Shown here one piece after another: positions 16,697 through 25,376 of a DNA stretch of 64,000 bases. The notes under the pieces were generated by a model. It made no database searches. It was not told the DNA's origin and saw nothing but the letters and a program-made list of their open reading frames with translations. Within the stretch, counting starts at the first letter, position 1. Every line of letters starts with the position of its first letter. This DNA comes from Streptomyces sp. NBC_01283 (lineage in GTDB: Bacteria > Actinomycetota > Actinomycetes > Streptomycetales > Streptomycetaceae): assembly GCF_041435335.1 (NCBI RefSeq), contig NZ_CP108430.1, positions 2,958,501-3,022,500 of the forward strand. The letters are read 5' to 3'. Made by a program: the position numbers and the translations under genes.

Positions 16697-16825
16697 TCAG
16701 TGACCCGTCTCGCCGCCGTTGTCCCTGCGGTCGAGGGCGCGCTGCAGCGCGGCTGCGGCGTTCTTGCGCTCGGAATCGGTCTTGCGGGAGGCGTGTCGGA
16801 CTCGGCGTGCGGTCGTCTCGGCCAT
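16697..16825 (-). CDS. 42-residue basic protein, unknown function
   Basis: The minus strand from an ATG at 16825 encodes 42 residues beginning MAETTARRVRHASRKTDS and ending DRRDNGGETGH. AAGGAG lies about 10 nt upstream. The middle (ERKNAAAALQRALDRR) would form a strongly amphipathic helix, with many Arg/Lys. It starts a little over 190 nt downstream of the LysR stop and converges with the phosphatase gene. Codon third positions are GC-rich as in neighbours, supporting real coding. I do not recognise a domain. Confidence 0.6.
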   Translation of the reverse strand: MAETTARRVRHASRKTDSERKNAAAALQRALDRRDNGGETGH

Positions 16826-17015
16826 GAGAGATCCACTCCTTGAGGGGAAGCGTGCTTTCGAGACGCCGGAAGGGGCGGGGAGCGAGGAGCCACAGGGGTT
16901 GCCTGCGTGGGGCTCCGGCTCACGACCGCCATTCGCTTGATCGAGCGAGACGTTCGGCTTCTACAAAGCTAAGCGAGGACGGAGCGTCTGTCTCCACAAT
17001 TACTCGGACTTCCTA

Positions 17016-18026
17016 CTATCTGAGACGGGCTGCGTCCCCGGCCCCCTGCCCGGCGGCTCTGAGCTCGCGGATCAGAGCGCGGACGGCGACGGTGGCGGCC
17101 AGCTCGGGCGTGGTGACGTAGCCCACGGAACGCGACGGGCGCTCCGGACCGAGATCGGTGATCTCGATTCCGTCCGGTGCTCCGTTCAGGGAGAGCGCGG
17201 GCATGATCGCCATACCGAGACCCCTGCTCACCATCGAGAGCACTGCTCCGTCGTCCTCGGTGAGCACGGTCGCCTTCGGGATCCAGTCCTGACCCGCCCA
17301 CCACTGCCGGGTGTACGAGCCGCAGTTCTCATGCCAGTCCACCAGCGGCAGGGACCGCGGGTCGGGGTGCCCTGCCGGGTGCACCAGCGAGTAGGGCTCC
17401 TCCACGAGTACGTCGCCGATGAGCCCGGCGGGCACGGGCGAGGTCGACCCGATCGTCGCGATGCCCACGTCAGCACGCCCCTCGGCGACCTCGCCCGCGG
17501 TGCCGGCGCCCAGTTCGCGGACCACGCGCACCTGCGGCTCGATGCCGGGGTGGCGGGCGGCGAGGCGTTCCAGGACGGGCGGCAGCAGGTGCAGGGCCAC
17601 ACTGCGGAACGCGGCGATACGCAGCGGCCCCGCGACCGTGCCCCGCTCGGCGCCGCGGGCCTCGGCGGCCAGGGCGTCCAGGAGCCGCAGGACGCGCCGG
17701 GCGTGGGCGGCGGCGGAGGCACCGGCCGGGGTCGGCGTCGCGCCCTTGCGGCCCCGCTCGAAGAGCACCGCTCCGACCTTGCGCTCCGTCCCGCGGATGG
17801 AGTGCGAGACCGCGGACTGGGTCACCCCGAGCACCTTGGCCGCCGCCGAGAAGCCGCGCTCGCGGTCGACGGCCACCAGGATGCGCAGCTCGTGGGGGGC
17901 GAGGTCGGTGGCGGCGGCAGTCCCGTTCGCCGTGCCGGTCGCGTTCGCGGCGCCGGTCGCGCCGTACACGCCGGTCGTGCCGGTCGCGCCGTACGTGCCG
18001 GTCGCGCCGTCCGTGGGAGCAGCCAT
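17016..18026 (-). CDS. LysR-family regulator with a Gly/Thr/Ala-repeat N-terminus
   Basis: 336 residues from the ATG at 18026, with AGGTGAG 7 nt upstream. Residues about 6-38 are a low-complexity stretch of repeated YGATG/TGTT-like units, absent from ordinary LysR proteins. Then comes the HTH (ELRILVAVDRERGFSAAAK, GVTQSAVSHSIRG) and a LysR_substrate effector domain (about 125-330) with DVGIATIGS and GMAIMPALSL. It is divergent from the oxidoreductase at 18128 and is its likely regulator. The repeat is made of near-identical 15-bp DNA units and may vary in length between strains. Confidence 0.88.
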   Translation of the reverse strand: MAAPTDGATGTYGATGTTGVYGATGAANATGTANGTAAATDLAPHELRILVAVDRERGFSAAAKVLGVTQSAVSHSIRGTERKVGAVLFERGRKGATPTPAGASAAAHARRVLRLLDALAAEARGAERGTVAGPLRIAAFRSVALHLLPPVLERLAARHPGIEPQVRVVRELGAGTAGEVAEGRADVGIATIGSTSPVPAGLIGDVLVEEPYSLVHPAGHPDPRSLPLVDWHENCGSYTRQWWAGQDWIPKATVLTEDDGAVLSMVSRGLGMAIMPALSLNGAPDGIEITDLGPERPSRSVGYVTTPELAATVAVRALIRELRAAGQGAGDAARLR

Positions 18027-18127
18027 CGGGGGTCTCACCTGCTTCTATGAGGGCTCTTCATGGGTCGGGCCGTTCCATGAGCGCAACCCTCTCCCCTGCC
18101 CCCGCATTCCTCCGTACGGTCACCGCC

Positions 18128-19132
18128 ATGACCGAGACCGCACTCACCGTGCACCAGACCGCCCGCCCCCACGGCTTCCCCACCCCCGGCCACTTCGCCT
18201 TCGTCGAGTCCCCGCTGCCCGAACCGACCCCGGGCACCGCCCTGGTGGAGAACCTGTACTGGTCGGTGGACCCCTACCACCGCGAAATGATGGACGGGGA
18301 CTTCGCACTGAACGCACCCCTGGAGGGCCGCACCCTCGGCCGCGTCATCGAGTCCCGCGACCCCGCGCTCCGCGAGGGCGACATCGTCTTCCACCGGCTG
18401 GGCTGGCGTACCCACACCGTCGTCACCCCCGGCGAGGCACGCGCCGTCCCCCGCTTCGACGGCGTACCGCTCTCCGCGCACCTGAGCATCCTCGGCGGCA
18501 CCGGCCTGACCGCGTACGTCGGGCTCACCCGCATCGCCGAACTTCGCGAGGGGCAGGACGTGTTCGTCTCCGCGGCGGCCGGCGGCGTGGGCACGGCCAC
18601 CGGGCGGCTCGCCCGGCTGATGGGAGCGGGGCGGCTCGTCGGCAGCGCGGGGACGGCGGCGAAGGCGGCGTACCTCACGGAGCACGTCGGCTACGACGAG
18701 GCCTTCGACTACCACACGGGCCCGACGGCCGAGCTGCTCGCCAAGGCGGCACCCGAGGGGATCGACCTCTATATGGACAACGTCGGCGGCGAGCACCTCG
18801 AAGCCGCGATCTCCTCTCTGCGCACGTACGGGCGGATCGTGCGCATCGGCACGATGGCCCAGAAGAACAGCACCGACACGCCGTACGCCCTGCGCAACCT
18901 CCCCGACATCGTCGAGAAGAGCCTGCGCATGGAGGGCTTCCTGGTCAGCAACTACCGCGACGTGCAAGAGGAGTTGAACGCGTTCGTGGTGCCGCATCTG
19001 CAGAGCGGGCGCATCGGCCTCGACGAGACCGTGGTCGACGGCTTCGGCAGCATCGTGGACGCGTTCCTGGGGATGCTGCGGGGCGAGAACCTGGGCAAGA
19101 TCATTGTCCGGTCGGACACCCCCGGGGCGTGA
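18128..19132 (+). CDS. MDR-superfamily NADP-dependent oxidoreductase (CurA/2-alkenal reductase type)
   Basis: 334 residues from the ATG at 18128; an upstream in-frame extension exists but has no good ribosome binding site. It is a zinc-free medium-chain reductase: the N-terminal GroES-like fold with NLYWSVDPYHREMM, then Rossmann AAAGGVGTATGRLA (about 155-168), and DLYMDNVGGEHLEAAI and FLVSNYRDVQEELNAFV, which are signature segments of the curcumin/leukotriene B4 12-hydroxydehydrogenase branch. It would reduce activated C=C bonds with NADPH. The LysR gene on the opposite strand is the probable regulator. Confidence 0.87.
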   Translation: MTETALTVHQTARPHGFPTPGHFAFVESPLPEPTPGTALVENLYWSVDPYHREMMDGDFALNAPLEGRTLGRVIESRDPALREGDIVFHRLGWRTHTVVTPGEARAVPRFDGVPLSAHLSILGGTGLTAYVGLTRIAELREGQDVFVSAAAGGVGTATGRLARLMGAGRLVGSAGTAAKAAYLTEHVGYDEAFDYHTGPTAELLAKAAPEGIDLYMDNVGGEHLEAAISSLRTYGRIVRIGTMAQKNSTDTPYALRNLPDIVEKSLRMEGFLVSNYRDVQEELNAFVVPHLQSGRIGLDETVVDGFGSIVDAFLGMLRGENLGKIIVRSDTPGA

Positions 19133-19138
19133 CGGCGG

Positions 19139-21199
19139 TCAGCGGGTCCACGACGGCTCGTGCGTCCCGTGCAGCACGGCGGTGACCACGTCATCCAGGG
19201 TCAGGTGCGTGCCGCGTTCGAACGCCGTCTCGTAGCCCCGGCCGCCCAGGCCCGCGCGGGCGAGGCCGACGGCCGTGTCGTGCGGTGCGTTGAAGTACGC
19301 GGAGCCGAAGAGGGGCAGGCCGACCCGCTGCCAGATCCGGCGGGCCGCGCCCTGGAGGACGGCGGCCTGGTCGCAGTGGCCGAGGGAGGCCCGGAGCAGG
19401 GCGATGAACTCGACGGGCAGCACGACCCCGACGAGGTCACGGAACTCGTAGTTGATCTGGAGGCACTCCCTGGCGAGCCGTGCCGCGTCGTCGCCCCGCC
19501 CCCCGGCCCACGCGGCGAAGGCGAGCACGTAGAGGGCGTACGCCTTGGCCCAGCGCTCGCCGCGTTCCTCACAGGTGACGCGGGCCTCCTCGCAGAGTCC
19601 GACGGCCGCCTCCAGGTCGCCCTGGAACGCGAGTGCCATACCCAGCTCGATGCGGGCCATCATGACGTTGCTGTTGAGTTCACCGATGCCGGCGTAGCTG
19701 GTCAGGGACGCCCTGAAGTACCGCTCCGCCGCGGCGTGTTCGTCCCGCATCAGCGCGGCGCAGCCCAGGCGGTGGGTGGCGTAGGCGTACGCGGTGTCGT
19801 CGTCGCTGCGCAGCGCGCCCGACCGGCACTCGTCGAGCATGGCCGCGGCGGCCCGCGCGTCGCCCTGGAGGATGGCGACATAGCCACCCACCCAGAGCGC
19901 CTTGAGCCGGGAGCGACCGAGGCCGGACGTCGCGGCGAGCGCCCGGTCGAGCCAGTAGCGTCCGTCGCCGAGGAGCCCGCAGCCGACCCAGTAGAACCAG
20001 AGCGTGCCCGCGAGCCGCGCCCCTGCCTGCTCCTGGCCCGGGGTGGACAGGGCGAAGTCGAGCGCGGCGACGAGGTGGGTGTGCTCGCGCCGGGTGGCGT
20101 GGAAGACGGCGGCCTGGCCGGGCCCGAACCACGCCTCCTCGCCCCGCTCGGCGAGGCCCTGGCACCAGGCGAGGTGGCGGATCCGCCAGGGCCGTTCCTC
20201 GCCGAGCCGCCGCAGCCACTCGGCGCCGTACGCGCGCACGGTGTCGAGCTGCCGATAGCGCACGCCGTGGGCCCCCTCTTCCCGTACGAGCAGGGACTTG
20301 GCCACGAGTCCGGCCAGCAGACGCCCGGTGCCGGCCCGCGCCAGCGAGGCGTCGGAGCAGACCTCCTCGGCTGCCTCCTGAGAGAAGCTGCCCGCGAAGA
20401 CGGAGAGGCGGGCCCACAGCAACCGCTCGGCGGGCGGGCAGAGTTCGTGGCTCCAGCCGATCGTCGTGCGCAGTGTGCTGTGCCGGGTGGTACGGCCGGG
20501 CGCGTCGGCGCACAGCTGGAAACGGTCGTCGAGGCGGCTGAGGAGGTCGCCGAGGCGTTCGTCCCCGAGGCGTCCGGCGGCCAGTTCGATCGCGAGCGGG
20601 ATGCCGTCCAGGCGGGCGCAGATCCGCTCCACCAGGGGCTTGATGGGTCCGGTGAGCGTGAAGTCGGGGCGTACGGCGCGGGCGCGCTGGGCGAAGAGCT
20701 GCGCCGCGTCGTCCGCGACGGACATCGGTTCGACGGTGAAGATCTGTTCGCCCAGGATGCCGATGGGCTGCCTGCTGGTGCAGAGGAGGCGCACCCCGGG
20801 GGCCGCGCGCGACAACGAGGCGGCCAACTCGGCGACGGCGTCCACGAGGTGTTCGCAGGTGTCGAGGACGAGCAGCAGTTGCTTGTCGGCGAGGTGTTCG
20901 GCCAGAACCTCCCGCTGGGGTTTGGCCGTGTGGTCGGTGACGCGCAGGGCGGTGGCGACGGCGTGCACGAGGAGTTCGCCGTCCTGGAGGCCGCAGAGCC
21001 CGACGAACCAGACGCCGTCGGCGAAATCGTCCGCCACGTCGGCCGCGGCGCGCAGGGCGGTGCGGGTCTTGCCGACGCCGCCGAGTCCGGTCACGGTCAC
21101 CGCCCGGGAGCGGGTGCAGAGCTGTCTCAGCACAGTGAGTTCGCGACGGCGGCCGATGAAAGGGGCGTGTTCCGCGGGCAGGTTGCCGGCCACGGTCAT
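19139..21199 (-). CDS. NB-ARC/AfsR-like ATPase with TPR repeats, no DNA-binding domain
   Basis: 686 residues from the ATG at 21199 (GGAAAG 5 nt upstream). It begins directly with the ATPase: FIGRRRELTVL, Walker A GLGGVGKTRTAL (about residue 40), Walker B LLLVLDTCEHL, then CTSRQPIG. A winged-helix-like segment follows (WSHELCPPAERLLWARLSVF, about 270-300), and then helical TPR-like repeats to the end. Relatives are regulators such as AfsR or LuxR-type ATPases, but neither an N-terminal SARP domain nor a C-terminal LuxR HTH is present. It therefore probably acts through a partner. It lies 49 nt after a PP2C phosphatase gene on the same strand. Confidence 0.85.
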   Translation of the reverse strand: MTVAGNLPAEHAPFIGRRRELTVLRQLCTRSRAVTVTGLGGVGKTRTALRAAADVADDFADGVWFVGLCGLQDGELLVHAVATALRVTDHTAKPQREVLAEHLADKQLLLVLDTCEHLVDAVAELAASLSRAAPGVRLLCTSRQPIGILGEQIFTVEPMSVADDAAQLFAQRARAVRPDFTLTGPIKPLVERICARLDGIPLAIELAAGRLGDERLGDLLSRLDDRFQLCADAPGRTTRHSTLRTTIGWSHELCPPAERLLWARLSVFAGSFSQEAAEEVCSDASLARAGTGRLLAGLVAKSLLVREEGAHGVRYRQLDTVRAYGAEWLRRLGEERPWRIRHLAWCQGLAERGEEAWFGPGQAAVFHATRREHTHLVAALDFALSTPGQEQAGARLAGTLWFYWVGCGLLGDGRYWLDRALAATSGLGRSRLKALWVGGYVAILQGDARAAAAMLDECRSGALRSDDDTAYAYATHRLGCAALMRDEHAAAERYFRASLTSYAGIGELNSNVMMARIELGMALAFQGDLEAAVGLCEEARVTCEERGERWAKAYALYVLAFAAWAGGRGDDAARLARECLQINYEFRDLVGVVLPVEFIALLRASLGHCDQAAVLQGAARRIWQRVGLPLFGSAYFNAPHDTAVGLARAGLGGRGYETAFERGTHLTLDDVVTAVLHGTHEPSWTR

Positions 21200-21248
21200 C
21201 TCTACTTTCCGGGAAGCGCGAAATACTCCGGACCGGATCTGGTCGGCA

Positions 21249-22208
21249 TCAGATCCGGAGCGACCGCGGGCTTCCTGAATGCGCTTGTTCGTGATGAGCT
21301 CGAATATCTCCGAAATCGACCAGCAAGAGAGCGGCATCGTCTATTTGCCGACCCTTGGTGTGCCGCGCCAGGTCCGCGGCGAGCGCGTCGAGGAATATGA
21401 CCGGGTCCTCGTCGTGGAAATCCATTGCCCGGTTCACCAGCGGATAGAACTCACCCGCGGGGTCCCGCGCCTCGGTGACGCCGTCGGTGTAGAGCAGCAG
21501 CCGGTCGCCCGCGGCGAGCAGCACCGAACTGGCCCGGCACCACTCGTCCTGGAGGCCGAAGAGCCCGAGCGGGGGCGAGGGCGGCAGGGCGTCCACGAAG
21601 GTGGCACGGCCGGCCCGGATCAGCAGCGGCGGCGGATGCCCGCAGCAGACGAGGTCCATGGTGTTCTCACCCTCGGCCAGGCCGAGGAGCAGCGCGGTGA
21701 CGAAGTCCTCGCTGCCCGCCCGCTGCGCGAGGGCCGCGTCCATCCGCTGGGCGACCATGGGCAGCCGGGCCTCGCACTGGGCCAGTTCACGGAAGGCACC
21801 GAGGGCGTCCATGGCGGTGCCGACCGCCGGCATCCCCTTGCCCATGACGTCGCCCATGATCAGCCGTACGCCGAAGGGCGTGCTCACGACGTCGTAGATG
21901 TCCCCGCCGACCCGGGCCGCCGGGTCGGCCGCCACGTAACGGACCTCCGTGCGCAGCCCGCCGACCCGGCGCGGGAGCGGTCGCAGCACGCCTTCCTGGA
22001 GCGTCAGCGCCACCGTCCGCAGCGATTCGATGGCGCGCCCCTGGCGGCGCAGGGCCACAGCGGCGGCACCGGCCACCAGGGTCGGCGGCAAGGAGCAGAG
22101 AGCGAGGTCGAGACCACCGCCGTCCATACGCCAGGCGATGGCGCTGAATATGACCGTGGCACCGAGGCAAACCGCAAAGCACCGAACGTTGTCCCGAAGA
22201 ATCTTCAT
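21249..22208 (-). CDS. Membrane-anchored PP2C/SpoIIE-type Ser/Thr phosphatase
   Basis: 319 residues from an ATG at 22208 (weak ribosome binding site; start uncertain). Two short membrane segments lie in the first 60 residues (CFAVCLGATVIFSAIAW and LALCSLPPTLVAGAAAVAL). The PP2C/SpoIIE domain follows with its metal sites: VGGDIYDVV, MGDVMGKGMPA, DRLLLYTDGVTEARD and QIDDAALLLV. These enzymes normally dephosphorylate anti-anti-sigma factors. No anti-sigma partner is next to it; the co-oriented ATPase-TPR gene follows after 49 nt and may be its functional partner. Confidence 0.87.
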   Translation of the reverse strand: MKILRDNVRCFAVCLGATVIFSAIAWRMDGGGLDLALCSLPPTLVAGAAAVALRRQGRAIESLRTVALTLQEGVLRPLPRRVGGLRTEVRYVAADPAARVGGDIYDVVSTPFGVRLIMGDVMGKGMPAVGTAMDALGAFRELAQCEARLPMVAQRMDAALAQRAGSEDFVTALLLGLAEGENTMDLVCCGHPPPLLIRAGRATFVDALPPSPPLGLFGLQDEWCRASSVLLAAGDRLLLYTDGVTEARDPAGEFYPLVNRAMDFHDEDPVIFLDALAADLARHTKGRQIDDAALLLVDFGDIRAHHEQAHSGSPRSLRI

Positions 22209-22335
22209 GGTTGTGCCAGCTCTGCTCACCGGAGGCGTTCCGGGGATTTTAGAGCACGAGATGACACGGCACACGAGCCTTTGGCATATTCGAATGACGT
22301 CGAACTCCTTGCCCTCCGCCGCTCCCGGAATTCGC

Positions 22336-23139
22336 TCACATGCCCATGCCGCCGTCCACCGGAATTCCCGCGCCGGTGACGAAACGCGCGGCATCGGACG
22401 CGAGGAAGAGCACGACGTCGGCGATGTCGGTCACCTCACCGAGGCGTCCGAGCGGGGTCAGGCCGATGACGTCCCCGACGGCGGCCTCCGCGCTCGGCCA
22501 CAGCCCCAGGGTCTCCATGTCCTGGGCGAGGCGGGCCCCCATCTCGGTGGGGACGAGACCCGGATAGACACAGTTGACGCGTACGCCGTAGCCGAGCTTG
22601 CCGGACTCCAGGGCGGCCACCCGGGTCAGCCGGTCGACCGCGGACTTCGTCGCCGAGTAGCCCGCGATGCCGGGGAAGGGAATGGTCGCGGCCACCGACG
22701 ACACGTTGACGACCGCGCCGCCCCGCCCCGCGGGACCGCCGGGCCGCATCGCCCGGAAGGCGTGCTTGATGCCGAGCCCGACGCCGAGGACGTTCACGTC
22801 CAGCATCCGGCGGGTGTCCGCCGGATCGAGGTCGACGACCAGGCCGGAGATCTCGATCCCGGCGTTGTTGACGACGATGTCCAGGCCGCCCAGTTCGTCC
22901 ACGGAGCGGGCGACGGCCGACTCCCAGCTCGCGTCGTCGGTCACGTCGAGCGGGACGAACGCCGCGGTGCCGCCCGCCTTCTGCAACGCCTCGGCGGTGG
23001 CCAGGCCCGCGCCCTCCTGGATGTCGGCGACGACGACCCCCGCGCCCGCCCGGACGAGAGCCTCGGCCATCCCCGCGCCGAGTCCCTGCGCCGCCCCGGT
23101 CACCAGGGCCCTGCGCCCCTTCAAGTCGTACACGTTCAC
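22336..23139 (-). CDS. Short-chain dehydrogenase/reductase
   Basis: 267 residues from a GTG at 23139 with AGGAGGAG about 6-10 nt upstream. Classical SDR: ALVTGAAQGLGAGMA (TGxxxGxG, about 11-25), VVNNAGIE, the Ser in VNVSSVAA, the YSATK catalytic Tyr/Lys, and NCVYPGLVPTEM. The C-terminus FVTGAGIPVDGGMGM is typical of the FabG-like group. The substrate is unknown. It is apparently a single transcription unit, 127 nt before the phosphatase gene. Confidence 0.87.
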   Translation of the reverse strand: MNVYDLKGRRALVTGAAQGLGAGMAEALVRAGAGVVVADIQEGAGLATAEALQKAGGTAAFVPLDVTDDASWESAVARSVDELGGLDIVVNNAGIEISGLVVDLDPADTRRMLDVNVLGVGLGIKHAFRAMRPGGPAGRGGAVVNVSSVAATIPFPGIAGYSATKSAVDRLTRVAALESGKLGYGVRVNCVYPGLVPTEMGARLAQDMETLGLWPSAEAAVGDVIGLTPLGRLGEVTDIADVVLFLASDAARFVTGAGIPVDGGMGM

Positions 23140-23312
23140 GGGGATCTCCTCCTGCGGGGGACAGCGATGGCGTCGCGCGCGCCCCTCCGGACGGAGGGGT
23201 CACGTGACGTGGGTCACACCATAGAAGGATTCAGGCCCAGTTGTGGGCCGCCCTACGACAACTCCCCCGACCGTGTGCTGAGTTGGTAAAGTGCGCCCCC
23301 ACCGGGGCGGCA

Positions 23313-23840
23313 TCACAGGATGTCGCCGTCACGCCAGTCGAAGAGCAGCTCGTGCGACGGGTCGAGGCCGGCGCCCCACAGCAGCGGAGGCTCCTCCTCC
23401 GGCAGCGGGATCACGCCATCGGGGCCCAGGGTGCCCACCGCGCCCTTCCACTCCTGCCAGCCGCGTCCGAGGTAGAGCCGCTGCCCCTCGTCCGACGCGG
23501 AGAGCGCGCCGAGGGCGTACGCCCGGTCGATCACGCGCTCCAGGGCGCCCATCACCCGCCCGCCCAGGCCCTGTCGCTGCCGGTCGGGGCGGACGGCGAC
23601 CGCTTCGACGTAACCGATGCGCAGCGAACGGCCGTTGTGCAGGATCCTGCGCTGGACCACGGAGCCGTGCGCGAGGAGGAGGCCGGAGCCGTCGTGCACG
23701 AGGGCGTGCATGCCGCCGAGGCCGTGGTCCCAGTCGTGATCACTGAAGTCCCCGTCGAACGCCTCGTCCAGCAGGGCGCGGGCCGCGCGGAGTTCGGCGG
23801 GGTCGAGGTCGCAGGTGTGGGCGGTGCGCAGCGTGGTCAC
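23313..23840 (-). CDS. AAC(2')-I-like aminoglycoside N-acetyltransferase
   Basis: 175 residues from a GTG at 23840. It follows the mycobacterial AAC(2')-I family along its length: a start like THTADLD, AFDGDFSDHDWDHGLGGMHAL, VVQRRILHNGRSLRIGYVEAVAV (split here as QRRIL and GYVEAV), RQRQGLGGRVM as the acetyl-CoA loop, YALGALSAS, RLYLGRGWQEWKG, and ELLFDWRDGDIL at the end. That family acetylates the 2'-amino group of aminoglycosides such as gentamicin, and its native role in mycobacteria may be other. It is a plausible intrinsic resistance gene. The actual substrate is not shown by sequence. Confidence 0.8.
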   Translation of the reverse strand: MTTLRTAHTCDLDPAELRAARALLDEAFDGDFSDHDWDHGLGGMHALVHDGSGLLLAHGSVVQRRILHNGRSLRIGYVEAVAVRPDRQRQGLGGRVMGALERVIDRAYALGALSASDEGQRLYLGRGWQEWKGAVGTLGPDGVIPLPEEEPPLLWGAGLDPSHELLFDWRDGDIL

Positions 23841-23916
23841 CCGTCCACCGTACTCAGGGCATATCTGAGTACGCACCCCGATTTGCCCGCGGCCGGGCAG
23901 CGGCAGAGTCGGTGCC

Positions 23917-24516
23917 ATGAACGGCCTCTACGCTCTCAAGCCCTGGTACGCGGACCGGTTGTCCGGCGTACGCGGCGCGCTCGCCCGCCGCGAGGTATCG
24001 CCCGACACCCTCACCGTGGCGGGTGTGCTCTGCGCGGCGGGCGCGGCGGCGTCACTCGCCTGGCTGCCGGTGCCGCTCGCGGCGCTCCCGGTGGCCGTGC
24101 TGCTGGCTGCCCGCCTCGCCTTCGCGAACCTCGACGGGGCGCTGGCCCGCGACACGGGCCGTATCACGCGGCGTGGCGCGCTGATGAACGAACTGGGCGA
24201 CCGCGCCGCCGACTTGGTGGTCATGGCCGGCTTCCTGACGCTGGCCCCGCTGTGGCTGGTGGCGGCGGCGGGGCTCGCGGCGACGCTGCCTTCGTGGGTG
24301 TCGCTCGCGGGTGCGGCGGCCGGTGGGCCCCGCCTGAACGGGGGCCCGGTCGGCAAGACCGAGCGCTGCGCCCTTGTGGTCCTCGCGGCGGCTTCGGGGT
24401 GGGTCGTGCCGGTGCTCGCGGTGATCGCGGCGGGCTCGGTCCTCACCGCGGGGCTGCGGCTCGGGCGGCTGTGGCGTGAGCTGGGTACGACCGGCACGAC
24501 GCGGGGCGAGCGATGA
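23917..24516 (+). CDS. CDP-alcohol phosphatidyltransferase family protein, variant active site
   Basis: 199 residues with about five to six hydrophobic segments. The CDP-OH-P motif can be seen at about 67-93 as NLDGALAR, 8 residues, [13 protein letters not shown]. In the standard motif (DxxDGxxAR, x8, GxxxDxxxD), the first Asp is Ala here and the Asp after Gxxx is Asn, with a GDRxxD extension. These positions normally bind metal or act as base, so chemistry or substrate may differ. Its stop overlaps the next start (ATGA), and together with the CdsA-like and acyltransferase genes it forms a compact operon. It would transfer a phosphatidyl (or similar) group from a CDP-linked donor to an alcohol in the membrane. 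Confidence 0.78.
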   Translation: MNGLYALKPWYADRLSGVRGALARREVSPDTLTVAGVLCAAGAAASLAWLPVPLAALPVAVLLAARLAFANLDGALARDTGRITRRGALMNELGDRAADLVVMAGFLTLAPLWLVAAAGLAATLPSWVSLAGAAAGGPRLNGGPVGKTERCALVVLAAASGWVVPVLAVIAAGSVLTAGLRLGRLWRELGTTGTTRGER

Positions 24517-25376
24517 GCGCCGCGTTCGTCGCCGGGGAGGTCGCGGGGCGTGCCGTGCCCGTGGTCGCGGGGGTTCTCGGCGCGGGTGGGGTGGCCGTGG
24601 CGGCGCTGCCCTCGCGGCTGCGGATGCGGGGCGAGCTGCGCAAGCGGTGGCGGACCTGGGCGCTGGCCGCGCCGTTGTTCCTCGGGGCGTTCTTCCTCGG
24701 CCGGGCGGGGGCGTTCGCACTGGCGGCCGGGCTCGGGGTGGTCGCCGTGGGTGAGTACGCGCGGATGGCGGGCCTGCCGCGGGGCGAGCGCGCGGTGCTC
24801 GGGGTGGCCGCGGTGGCGGTGCCGGGGGTCGCCTGGGCCGCGCCCGCGGCGCTCGACCTGCGGACGGCGGGCGTGCTGCTGATCGCCGCCGCCGGTGTGG
24901 CCCTCTTCTCCGGAGACGCCGCTCAGGGGTTCACCCGGGCGAGCCGGACGGTCTTCGGGCTCCTGTGGATCCCCGTCTCGCTGAGCGGCCTCGTACTGCT
25001 CGGCGACACGGCCGTGGCGGTGGGCGTCGCGGTGGCGTTCGGGGACGTGGGTGCGTGGTGCGGGGGTACGGCACTCGGCCGCAGGGGGCTCCTTTCCCGG
25101 CCGCTCTCGCCGCTCTCCCCCAACAAGACATGGGCGGGCGTCGCCGGCGCCGCCGCCGCGACGGCCGCCGCGCTGGCCGCGGTGGGCGCGCTCTCCCTGC
25201 TCCTGTGGGCCGCGGTGCTGGTGGGCTGCGTGCTCGGGGATCTCCTGGAGTCGATGGTCAAACGCGAGGCCGGAGTGAAGGACGCGGGAAGCTGGCTCCC
25301 GGGGTTCGGCGGCTTGCTCGACCGCATCGATTCACTGCTGGTCGCCCTGCTCCTGACGATGGTGGTGACGCTGTGA
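24513..25376 (+). CDS. CdsA-like phosphatidate cytidylyltransferase
   Basis: 287 residues with about seven membrane segments. The C-terminal signature reads [18 protein letters not shown] then [10 protein letters not shown]; the family pattern has His where this protein has Phe (LPGHGG becomes LPGFGG). SPNKTWAG is also present. CdsA makes CDP-diacylglycerol from CTP and phosphatidate. A housekeeping cdsA is expected elsewhere in the genome, so this is likely a specialised copy supplying the adjacent CDP-alcohol transferase. It starts inside the preceding stop (ATGA) and ends in a GTGA overlap with the next gene. Its last 12 codons are duplicated 156 bp downstream. Confidence 0.83.
   Translation: MSAAFVAGEVAGRAVPVVAGVLGAGGVAVAALPSRLRMRGELRKRWRTWALAAPLFLGAFFLGRAGAFALAAGLGVVAVGEYARMAGLPRGERAVLGVAAVAVPGVAWAAPAALDLRTAGVLLIAAAGVALFSGDAAQGFTRASRTVFGLLWIPVSLSGLVLLGDTAVAVGVAVAFGDVGAWCGGTALGRRGLLSRPLSPLSPNKTWAGVAGAAAATAAALAAVGALSLLLWAAVLVGCVLGDLLESMVKREAGVKDAGSWLPGFGGLLDRIDSLLVALLLTMVVTL

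Noticed and set aside
17016..23840. A biosynthetic gene cluster around the LysR, reductase, ATPase, SDR and acetyltransferase genes
   Set aside because: No core synthase, carrier protein or precursor gene is present; the genes form separate small transcription units within core synteny.
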